Shown: one piece after another, positions 1 to 5,104 of the stretch
Position numbering within the stretch: the stretch's first letter is position 1
How the letters are laid out: every line of letters starts with the position of its first letter
From: Lachnospiraceae bacterium
GTDB taxonomy: Bacteria; Bacillota_A; Clostridia; Lachnospirales; Lachnospiraceae
Assembly (NCBI GenBank): GCA_017958935.1
Contig: JAGDBR010000273.1
Span: 1 to 5,104 of the forward strand
Direction of reading: 5' to 3'
DNA length: 5,104 nucleotides
The notes under the pieces: generated by a model
Databases searched by the model: none
What the model was told of the DNA's origin: nothing
What the model saw: the letters and a program-made list of their open reading frames with translations, nothing else
Position numbers and translations under genes: made by a program

Positions 1-1071
1 CCCGGATACCCGGTAGCGGCCGGTCTCGTTCAGAGAGTGCATGTACTCGGCGACCTCCCCGGGATTCTCGTCCGATAACAGGTACAGCAGCCGCTCAAGG
101 TTGCTCGAGACCAGGATGTCCATCGACGGCGACGCCGTCCTGTAGAACGGGCGGTTCCGGTCGTAGACGCCGGTCTGCAGGAAGTCGGTCAGGACGTTGT
201 TCTCGTTCGAGGCACAGACAAGACGGCGGACGGGCAGACCCATCTTTTTCGCGAAATAGCCGGCCAGGATGTCGCCGAAATTGCCGGTCGGGACCGTATA
301 ATCCACCGGATCGCCGAACGCGATGCGGCCTGCCTGCAAGAGGTCCTTGTAGGCTTTGAAATAATACATGATCTGCGGCACGAGGCGGCCGATGTTGATC
401 GAATTCGCGGACGAGAGCACGGCATGTCTTCCGTCCAGAAGCCCTTCCTGCGAGACCCGCGCGAAGATGTCCTTCACGCCGGTCTGGGCATCGTCGAAAT
501 TCCCCCGGATCGCCGCGACCGCGACGTTCTGCCCTTCCTGCGTCGCCATCTGCAGCCGCTGCACGGGGCTCACGCCGCCGTCCGGATAAAAGACGGCGAT
601 CTTCACGCCCGGCACGTCCCGGAAGCCCGCCAGCGCGGCCTTGCCGGTGTCGCCCGAGGTCGCGGTCAGGATCAGCGTCAGGTTCGGATCGTCCGTTTCC
701 TTCTTCGCCTGCACCAGAAGCTGCGGCAGCACGGAAAGCGCGACGTCCTTGAAGGCCGAGGTCGGACCGTGGAACAGTTCCAGAAGATACCGGTCCGAAA
801 GCACGGCAAGCGGCGTCAGTTCATCGGTATCGAAACGGCCGTCATAGGCGCGCTCCACGATCCCTTCCATGTCGTGCAGGTCGTCGAAAAAGAACGACAG
901 GATGCGCGCGGAAAGCGCGCGGACGCCGTCGTTCATCGAATCCTTCACCGGGAAGGACGCCCAGTCGAGCGACGCGGGCATGAACAGGCCGCCGTCAGGC
1001 GCAAGGCCTGTCAGGACAGCCTCCGCGGAGGTATGCAGGATCTTGGATCCTCTGGTACTGCGGTACAGCAC
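1..1071 (-). CDS. thrC: Threonine synthase, C-terminus cut by the window edge
   Basis: Cytosolic PLP enzyme that converts O-phosphohomoserine and water to threonine and phosphate, the last step of threonine synthesis. The reverse strand reads open for 357 codons from a GTG at 1071 and runs off the left edge. The N-terminus reads YRSTRG, then EAVLTGLAPDGGLFMP (about residues 17-32), the usual ThrC opening. The PLP-lysine motif FHGPTSAFKD ends at 109 with Lys108. TATSGDTGKAA lies near 136-146, a PTGNFGD phosphate-loop motif near 261-267, and SSNLERLLY near 322-330. The start is well fixed: an in-frame TGA (1087-1089) lies six codons upstream, AAAGGAG sits 7 nt before the GTG, and the next in-frame ATG is residue 31, inside the conserved region. 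Bacterial ThrC proteins are roughly 430-500 residues, so about 70-140 are missing. It is divergent from the aspartokinase-asd operon. Confidence 0.96.
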   Translation of the reverse strand, partial: MLYRSTRGSKILHTSAEAVLTGLAPDGGLFMPASLDWASFPVKDSMNDGVRALSARILSFFFDDLHDMEGIVERAYDGRFDTDELTPLAVLSDRYLLELFHGPTSAFKDVALSVLPQLLVQAKKETDDPNLTLILTATSGDTGKAALAGFRDVPGVKIAVFYPDGGVSPVQRLQMATQEGQNVAVAAIRGNFDDAQTGVKDIFARVSQEGLLDGRHAVLSSANSINIGRLVPQIMYYFKAYKDLLQAGRIAFGDPVDYTVPTGNFGDILAGYFAKKMGLPVRRLVCASNENNVLTDFLQTGVYDRNRPFYRTASPSMDILVSSNLERLLYLLSDENPGEVAEYMHSLNETGRYRVSG

Positions 1072-1078
1072 GGTGCGA

Positions 1079-1085
1079 CTCCTTT
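1079..1085 (-). promoter_or_regulatory. Ribosome binding site of thrC
   Basis: AAAGGAG on the minus strand, 7 nt before the GTG at 1071. This strong Shine-Dalgarno match supports GTG as the start codon, since no in-frame ATG precedes the conserved N-terminus. Confidence 0.85.
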
Positions 1086-1107
1086 CTCACCCGGTCAGGG
1101 ACGTATC

Positions 1108-1131
1108 GGCGGCAGGGGCCCGAAAGCCGCC
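1108..1131 (-). other. GC-rich hairpin in the thrC leader
   Basis: GGCGGC (1108-1113) and GCCGCC (1126-1131) form a perfect 6-bp all-GC stem with a 12-nt loop. On the minus strand this lies in the predicted 5' untranslated region of thrC, about 22 nt before the ribosome binding site. No T-run follows it, so it is not an intrinsic terminator. It may affect mRNA stability or translation; its role is unproven. Confidence 0.4.
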
Positions 1132-1147
1132 CTCCGGCGAACGTATA

Positions 1148-1193
1148 TTTTTACATCTTCTCATACTCTATCACAATCAGGCCCGGAAAACAA
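1148..1193 (-). promoter_or_regulatory. Candidate sigma-70-type promoter(s) for thrC
   Basis: Two overlapping candidates read toward thrC. One has a -35 TTGTTT (1188-1193) and a -10 TAGAGT (1165-1170) with a 17-nt spacer. The other has a -35 TTGTGA (1171-1176) and a -10 TAAAAA (1148-1153), also with a 17-nt spacer. Both lie in the AT-rich island and would give a leader of roughly 70-90 nt. Neither is a perfect consensus match, and sequence alone cannot decide between them. Confidence 0.5.
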
Positions 1194-1256
1194 TTGAAAC
1201 TATCACGAAAAAATAAGCGGAAACGCTTGATTTTTCTACACTTTGTCAATTGAAAC
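1191..1256. repeat. 10-bp direct repeat CAATTGAAAC, two copies
   Basis: CAATTGAAAC occurs exactly at 1191-1200 and again at 1247-1256, 56 bp apart start to start. The first copy overlaps the -35 of one thrC promoter candidate. The second contains the -35 TTGAAA of the aspartokinase promoter. This placement fits a shared operator for the divergent genes, but chance similarity in AT-rich DNA is possible. CAATTG itself is palindromic. Confidence 0.4.
1215..1228. repeat. Perfect inverted repeat AAGCG-GAAA-CGCTT between the divergent promoters
   Basis: AAGCG (1215-1219) and CGCTT (1224-1228) flank GAAA. An A-run precedes the repeat and TTTTT follows nearby, so it resembles a small two-way terminator. 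It lies upstream of both proposed promoters, however, and would not be transcribed from either, so an operator is at least as likely. The 5-bp arms are short and the function is unknown. Confidence 0.4.
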
Positions 1257-1278
1257 GGCCTGACTTCTGTGTTAGAAT
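1250..1278 (+). promoter_or_regulatory. Sigma-70-type promoter of the aspartokinase-asd operon
   Basis: A -35 TTGAAA (1250-1255), a spacer of exactly 17 nt and a -10 TAGAAT (1273-1278) make a near-consensus promoter. The upstream DNA (about 1207-1240) is rich in A and T runs. Transcription should start near 1285, giving a leader of about 37 nt before the ATG at 1322. That is too short for a lysine riboswitch or a T-box. Confidence 0.75.
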
Positions 1279-1307
1279 GACAGAAAATTCCGGCAGACTG
1301 ACTGTCA
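1278..1307. repeat. Inverted repeat TGACAG-N18-CTGTCA over the aspartokinase transcription start
   Basis: TGACAG (1278-1283) and CTGTCA (1302-1307) are exact inverted copies 18 bp apart, running from the end of the -10 box to the ribosome binding site. The predicted transcription start lies just inside the left arm, so an RNA hairpin is doubtful and a protein-binding site would be the alternative. The arms are only 6 bp, so chance is a real possibility. Confidence 0.25.
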
Positions 1308-1312
1308 AGAGG
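1307..1312 (+). promoter_or_regulatory. Ribosome binding site of aspartokinase
   Basis: AAGAGG lies 9 nt before the ATG at 1322. It supports that start over the in-frame TTG at 1250, which overlaps the promoter -35 box. Confidence 0.65.
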
Positions 1313-1321
1313 TATTCGATC

Positions 1322-2638
1322 ATGCTGAAAGTCACGAAATTCGGCGGTTCTTCGCTCGCGGACGCGGCGCAGTTCCGCAAGGTCCGGGACATCGTCCTGG
1401 CGGACCCCGACCGCAGGGTCGTCGTCGTTTCCGCCCCGGGCAAACGCTTCCCGGGTGACCATAAGGTCACGGATCTTCTGTATCTGTGCCATGCCCATCT
1501 TAAATACGGCGTCTCCTGCGAGAGCGTCTTCGACATGATCCGCAGCCGCTACACGTCGATCCGCGACGAGCTCGGGCTGACGCTCGATCTCGAATCCGAA
1601 TTCGCCGCCCTCTGGGAAAAGATGAACAACGGCATTTCGGAGGCGGAGCTCGTGTCCCGTGGCGAATACTTCAGCGCCCGCCTGATGGCGGCCTATCTGA
1701 ACTTCACGTTCGTCGACGCGGCGGCCTGGCTGGTCTTCCGCCTGAACGGCGAGCTCGACAAGGAGCGTTCCTACGAGATGCTGCAGCACCTGGCCGGCGA
1801 GAACAAGGTCGTCATCCCGGGCTTCTACGGCGCCATGGAGGACGGACGCATCCACGTCATGAGCCGCGGCGGCTCCGACATCACGGGCGCTTACGCCGCA
1901 GCCGCGCTGTACGCCGGCGCCTATGAGAACTGGACCGACGTTTCGGGCATCCTGATGGCCGATCCGCGCATAGTGCCGGAGGCGAAATCGATCCCGCGCA
2001 TCACGTATTCGGAGCTGCGCGAGCTTTCCTACATGGGCGCGCAGGTCCTGCACGAAGCCACGGTCTTCCCGGTCCGGGAAAAGAACATCCCGGTCAACAT
2101 CCGGAACACGAACGATCCGTCCGACCCCGGCACGTTCATCCAGGAATATTTCGAGGACGAGCCCGCCGAAACGTCCAGCTTCATCACCGGCATCGCCGGC
2201 AAGCCGGGCTTTCTGATCTACACGATCACGAAGACGGGCATGTCGTCCGAACTCGGATCGCTGCGCCGGATCCTCGAGATCTTCGAGCGCTACAACGTGA
2301 CGATCTCCTACGCGCCGAGCGGCATCGACTGCTATTCGGTCGTCGTCGAGGAGCAGCAGGTCGAGAACAGCCGGTATTCGATCCTGGCCGACCTGAAGAA
2401 AGAGATCCAGCCCGACCGGATCCACGTGTCGGAGAACATTTCGATCATTGCGGTGGTCGGCCGCAAGATGGCCTTCCGCTCCGGCTCTTCCGGCAAGATC
2501 TTCACGACGCTGGGCGAGAACGGCATCAACATCCGCATGATCTCCCAGGGGCCGGAGGAACTGAACATCCTGATCGGCGTCAAGGAAAAGGATTACCGGA
2601 ACGCGATCGGCATCCTGTACCGGAATTTCGTAGACTGA
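1322..2638 (+). CDS. lysC: Aspartokinase (aspartate kinase), monofunctional, YclM/ThrD-like
   Basis: Cytosolic enzyme that phosphorylates L-aspartate with ATP to 4-phospho-L-aspartate, the entry step to lysine, threonine, methionine and diaminopimelate. The product is 438 residues. The N-terminal kinase domain shows KFGGSSL at 6-12, VVVSAPGKR at 34-42, GEYFSAR at 114-120, SRGGSDITG at 181-189 and ADPRIVPEAKSI at 213-224. Two ACT domains follow, about 296-365 (with SGID) and 372-438 (with GENGINIRMISQG), the usual site of feedback control. The overall pattern resembles Bacillus subtilis YclM/ThrD (454 residues), which is inhibited by lysine plus threonine together; the effector here is inferred, not seen. 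The ATG at 1322 is preferred because the family begins close to the KFGGSS motif and a ribosome binding site precedes it. No homoserine dehydrogenase domain is fused. It is first in an operon with asd, and thrD would be an equally apt symbol. Confidence 0.95.
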   Translation: MLKVTKFGGSSLADAAQFRKVRDIVLADPDRRVVVVSAPGKRFPGDHKVTDLLYLCHAHLKYGVSCESVFDMIRSRYTSIRDELGLTLDLESEFAALWEKMNNGISEAELVSRGEYFSARLMAAYLNFTFVDAAAWLVFRLNGELDKERSYEMLQHLAGENKVVIPGFYGAMEDGRIHVMSRGGSDITGAYAAAALYAGAYENWTDVSGILMADPRIVPEAKSIPRITYSELRELSYMGAQVLHEATVFPVREKNIPVNIRNTNDPSDPGTFIQEYFEDEPAETSSFITGIAGKPGFLIYTITKTGMSSELGSLRRILEIFERYNVTISYAPSGIDCYSVVVEEQQVENSRYSILADLKKEIQPDRIHVSENISIIAVVGRKMAFRSGSSGKIFTTLGENGINIRMISQGPEELNILIGVKEKDYRNAIGILYRNFVD

Positions 2639-2643
2639 AAAGC

Positions 2644-2648
2644 GAGGA
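2644..2648 (+). promoter_or_regulatory. Ribosome binding site of asd
   Basis: GAGGA lies 8 nt before the ATG at 2657, within the 18-nt gap after the aspartokinase stop. It shows that asd has its own initiation site although it is cotranscribed. Confidence 0.7.
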
Positions 2649-2656
2649 CATCTGAC

Positions 2657-3670
2657 ATGAAGACGTACAATGTGGCGATCCTGGGCGCGACCGGCGCTGT
2701 CGGCCGCGAGATGATGAAAGTCATGGAGGAGTATGATTTCCCGGTCGGCGAGCTGCGGCTGCTGGCTTCGGCGCGTTCCGCGGGAAAGAAGCTTCCCTTC
2801 AAGGGAAAAGAGCTGACGGTCGCGGAGGCCACGCACGACGCCTTCAAGGGCTGTGATTTCGTGCTCGGCGCGACTTCGAACGCCCTGGCGAAGGAAATGG
2901 CGCCGTACATCGTGGAAGCCGGCGCGGTGTTCATCGACAATTCGAGCGCGTTCCGCCTGGACCCGAAGGTCCCGCTCGTCGTGCCGGAGATCAATCCGGA
3001 GGACGTGAAATGGAACGCCGGCATCATCGCGAATCCGAACTGCACGACGATCATCACGCTGATGGCGATCTACGCGCTGAACAAGATCTCGCCGGTCACG
3101 ACGATCATCGCTTCTTCCTACCAGGCGTCTTCCGGCGCCGGTGCGGCCGGTCCCGTCGAACTGAAGGACGGTGCGGAGCACTATCTGCAGAACGGGTCCT
3201 ATGAAGGCTTCGAGCCGCAAGCGTTCCGCTATCCGCTCGCTTTCAACGTGATCCCGGAGATCGGAGGCGAGTCCGACGTCGAGGGCTATACGACGGAAGA
3301 AATGAAGATGCAGAACGAGGGCCGCAAGATCCTCCACCTGCCGGAGCTCAAGGTCTCCTGCACCTGCGTGCGCGTGCCGGTCGTCCGGTCGCACGCGATC
3401 TCGGCCGTCGTCCGCACGAAGGACGTCATCCCGGTCGAACAGGCGAAGGAAGCCGTCTCGAAGGCGGCCGGTGTACGGCTCGTCGACGACCTGAAGAACC
3501 ATGTGTATCCGATGCCGCTCGATACCTCCGACCAGGACACCGTCTTCGTCGGACGCATCCGCAAGGACCTGACCGACGATCACGGCCTGAACATCTGGTG
3601 CTGCGGCGACCAGGTCCGCAAGGGCGCTGCCGCGAACGCGGTCCAGATCATGCAGCTTCTGATCGGGTAA
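2657..3670 (+). CDS. asd: Aspartate-semialdehyde dehydrogenase
   Basis: Cytosolic enzyme that reduces 4-phospho-L-aspartate with NADPH to L-aspartate 4-semialdehyde, the branch point to lysine/diaminopimelate and to homoserine. The 337-residue length is normal for the family. The N-terminal Rossmann fold shows the nucleotide-binding motif GATGAVG at 10-16. The catalytic cysteine is Cys129 in NPNCTT. SSYQASSGAG (153-162) carries the conserved Gln156. EEMKM (214-218) and RVPVVRSH (239-246) carry the substrate-binding Arg239 and the His246 that acts in catalysis. All expected active-site residues are present. It follows aspartokinase by 18 nt, so the two consecutive pathway steps are made from one transcript, which ends at the strong terminator starting 17 nt after the stop codon. 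Start choice is secure: an ATG with a good ribosome binding site and the canonical N-terminus. Confidence 0.97.
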   Translation: MKTYNVAILGATGAVGREMMKVMEEYDFPVGELRLLASARSAGKKLPFKGKELTVAEATHDAFKGCDFVLGATSNALAKEMAPYIVEAGAVFIDNSSAFRLDPKVPLVVPEINPEDVKWNAGIIANPNCTTIITLMAIYALNKISPVTTIIASSYQASSGAGAAGPVELKDGAEHYLQNGSYEGFEPQAFRYPLAFNVIPEIGGESDVEGYTTEEMKMQNEGRKILHLPELKVSCTCVRVPVVRSHAISAVVRTKDVIPVEQAKEAVSKAAGVRLVDDLKNHVYPMPLDTSDQDTVFVGRIRKDLTDDHGLNIWCCGDQVRKGAAANAVQIMQLLIG

Positions 3671-3687
3671 ACAGACTGAATAAAAAG

Positions 3688-3720
3688 AAAGCGCAGGAGC
3701 GTCTGCTCCTGCGCTTTTTT
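3688..3720. terminator. Bidirectional intrinsic terminator between asd and glnN
   Basis: A perfect 13-bp stem (3688-3700 with 3705-3717) closes a GTCT loop and runs into a T-tract of six ending at 3720. This is a textbook Rho-independent terminator 17 nt after the asd stop. On the minus strand the same hairpin is followed by CTTTTTA, so it can also end the convergent glutamine synthetase transcript, whose stop codon lies 50 nt away. Confidence 0.93.
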
Positions 3721-3767
3721 GCGTCTCCGGCATGCCGGTCCCTTGCGTTGATCCCTGCCCGCTGTTC

Positions 3768-5104
3768 TCAGATCTCGAACATCAGATCGCTGTAGGACGG
3801 CACCGGCCACATCGCCTTGTCGACGTACAGCTCGAGCTCGTCGAACGGCTCCCGCAGTGCGTCCATCAGCGGGACGACGCGGTCCCGGTAGAACAGGGCC
3901 TGCTCGCGCCCGGGCGTCTTCTTCTCGGCTTCCCCGGTCTCGCGGATCAGCCGCTGCAGCGTTTCCTGCGCTTCCTTCATGCGCACCGACGCGCGCGAAA
4001 TGATGTATTCCTGCACCGAAGTGTCGGCCGACGGGACCGCCGTCCTGACGTCGATGACCGACCGCGAGTACTCGCGAAGCGCCCTTATGATCGCCGGGAT
4101 GAACTGCTTGCCCGCCATGTCGATCATCGTGCGCGCCTCGATGTGCATCGCCTTCGCATAGGTCTCGTATTTGATCTCCGCGCGGGACTCCAGTTCGGCT
4201 TCCGTGTAGATGCCGAACGCCTTGTACATCGCGACCGTCTCCGGCGCGACGAGTTCCTCCGTCGCCTCGACCATGCTGCCGAGCACCTTCAGTCCCCGCG
4301 CCTTCGCTTCTTCCAGCCACTCCGCAGAGTAATTGTTCCCGTTGTAGACGATCCGCCGGTGCGCCGCAGCGTATTCGCGGATCAGCGCGCGCACGGCCTC
4401 TTCAAAGTTCTCCGCGCCTTCCAGCCGGTCGGCCGCTTCCTTGAAGCTTTCCGCCGCGATCGTGTTCAGCACGACGTTCGGCTCGGCGATGGAATCCTTC
4501 GAGCCCACGGAACGGAACTCGAATTTATTGCCGGTGAATGCGAACGGCGAGGTGCGGTTCCGGTCCGTCGCATCGCGCTCGAAATCCGCGACGCTCTGGA
4601 CGCCGGTCGCGATCGACCCGCCCCGGATGGACGAGGTCGCCTCCCCGGTCGCCACGTACTGCTCTAAAATGTCCGCAAGCTGCGTGCCCAGGAAGACCGA
4701 GATCACGAACGGCGGCGCTTCGTTGCCGCCCAGACGGCGCTCGTTGCCGACGTCGGCAGCGCTCTCCATCAGCAGCCCCGCGTGCCGGTCCACCGCGCGC
4801 AGCATGCACGCGAGGATCAGCAGGAACTGGAGATTGTCATGCGGCGTCTCCCCGGGATCCATCAGATTGATCCGGTCGTCCGTCATCAGCGACCAGTTGT
4901 TGTGCTTGCCGGAGCCGTTCACGCCTTCGAAGGGCTTCTCGTGCAGCAGGCACATCAGCCCGTGCCGGCCCGCGACCGTCTTCAGCGTCTCCATGATCAG
5001 CTGGTTGTGGTCGGTCGCGATGTTCGCTTCCTCGAAGACCGGGGCGAGCTCGTGCTGGGCGGGCGCGGCTTCGTTGTGCTGCGTCTTCGCCGGCACGCCG
5101 AGCC
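3768..5104 (-). CDS. glnN: Glutamine synthetase type III, N-terminus cut by the window edge
   Basis: Enzyme that joins ammonium to glutamate using ATP to make glutamine, the main route of ammonium assimilation. The 444 visible residues run from the right edge (reading LGVPAKTQHNEAAPAQHE) to a TGA at 3768-3770. Marks of the GSIII family include that opening motif, EKPFEGVNGSGKHNNWS (ending near visible residue 71), RLGGNEAPPF (near 123-132), RNRTSPFAFTGNKFEFRS (near 181-198) and NGNNYSAEWLEEA (near 254-266). The long helical C-terminal extension, ending PSYSDLMFEI, is typical of GSIII and absent from the shorter GSI and GSII. GSIII proteins are about 700 residues, so roughly 250 are missing, including the true start and promoter; the in-frame GTG at 5096 is an internal valine. 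No adenylylation-type GSI C-terminus is seen. It is convergent with asd, with no shared operon. Confidence 0.96.
   Translation of the reverse strand, partial: LGVPAKTQHNEAAPAQHELAPVFEEANIATDHNQLIMETLKTVAGRHGLMCLLHEKPFEGVNGSGKHNNWSLMTDDRINLMDPGETPHDNLQFLLILACMLRAVDRHAGLLMESAADVGNERRLGGNEAPPFVISVFLGTQLADILEQYVATGEATSSIRGGSIATGVQSVADFERDATDRNRTSPFAFTGNKFEFRSVGSKDSIAEPNVVLNTIAAESFKEAADRLEGAENFEEAVRALIREYAAAHRRIVYNGNNYSAEWLEEAKARGLKVLGSMVEATEELVAPETVAMYKAFGIYTEAELESRAEIKYETYAKAMHIEARTMIDMAGKQFIPAIIRALREYSRSVIDVRTAVPSADTSVQEYIISRASVRMKEAQETLQRLIRETGEAEKKTPGREQALFYRDRVVPLMDALREPFDELELYVDKAMWPVPSYSDLMFEI

Noticed and set aside
1087..1164. 25-codon open frame just upstream of thrC (ATG at 1164-1162, TGA at 1089-1087) as a threonine leader peptide
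   Set aside because: It has only two threonine codons, not adjacent, and no ribosome binding site or terminator pair of an attenuator. It ends in frame just before the thrC ribosome binding site, which is useful mainly as proof of the thrC start.
424..1197. 257-codon plus-strand open frame opposite thrC
   Set aside because: It lies codon-for-codon opposite thrC, has no recognisable domain and is rich in Arg, His and Gln, as expected of an antisense shadow.
1217..1231. CcpA catabolite (cre) operator around the AAGCG inverted repeat
   Set aside because: The AA-N-CG core fits, but the outer T, the C and one W position of the usual consensus do not. The match is too weak to claim.
1244..1249. 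Minus-strand TTGACA as a -35 box for thrC
   Set aside because: At 17 nt spacing the -10 position reads GCGTTT, which is not a -10 element, and no better match is seen at nearby spacings.
3727..3738. 12-bp palindrome CCGGCATGCCGG after the asd terminator
   Set aside because: A short GC-rich palindrome in a 47-nt spacer, with no loop, no T-run and no gene nearby to control. It is likely chance or a minor part of the glnN 3' end.
3732..4667. 311-codon plus-strand open frame opposite glnN
   Set aside because: Same codon register as the antisense of glnN, Arg/Asp/His-rich composition, no ribosome binding site noticed, and it starts in the terminator-proximal spacer.

Overview
The window is a GC-rich (by eye, around 60%) piece of bacterial chromosome carrying four housekeeping amino-acid genes; two run off the edges. 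Strong Shine-Dalgarno sites, a YclM/ThrD-like aspartokinase, a type III glutamine synthetase and the style of the asd and thrC products suggest a high-GC member of the Bacillota (Clostridia or Erysipelotrichia type). This taxonomic guess is an inference of moderate strength. I see no phage, transposon, CRISPR, tRNA or rRNA signal.

Layout, left to right. Positions 1-1071, minus strand: threonine synthase (thrC), with its GTG start inside the window and its C-terminus cut off at the left edge. Positions 1072-1321: an intergenic region whose inner part (about 1141-1250) is clearly AT-richer than the genes. It holds divergent promoters, a leader hairpin for thrC, a short perfect inverted repeat and a 10-bp direct repeat. 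Positions 1322-2638, plus strand: monofunctional aspartokinase with two C-terminal ACT domains. Positions 2657-3670, plus strand: aspartate-semialdehyde dehydrogenase (asd), 18 nt downstream and almost certainly in the same operon. Positions 3688-3720: a strong intrinsic terminator that works in both directions between the convergent asd and glutamine synthetase genes. Positions 3768-5104, minus strand: the C-terminal 444 residues of a type III glutamine synthetase (glnN), with its N-terminus off the right edge.

Function. Aspartokinase and Asd catalyse the first two steps of the aspartate family pathway (aspartate to aspartyl phosphate to aspartate semialdehyde). ThrC catalyses the last step of threonine synthesis. 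The divergent pair therefore brackets the threonine branch; homoserine dehydrogenase and homoserine kinase are not in the window. Glutamine synthetase assimilates ammonium and is linked only through general nitrogen metabolism.

I found no convincing new biological system. The parts most worth a second look are the repeats in the thrC/aspartokinase intergenic region, the correct aspartokinase start, and the very long antisense open frames, which follow from codon usage rather than being genes.
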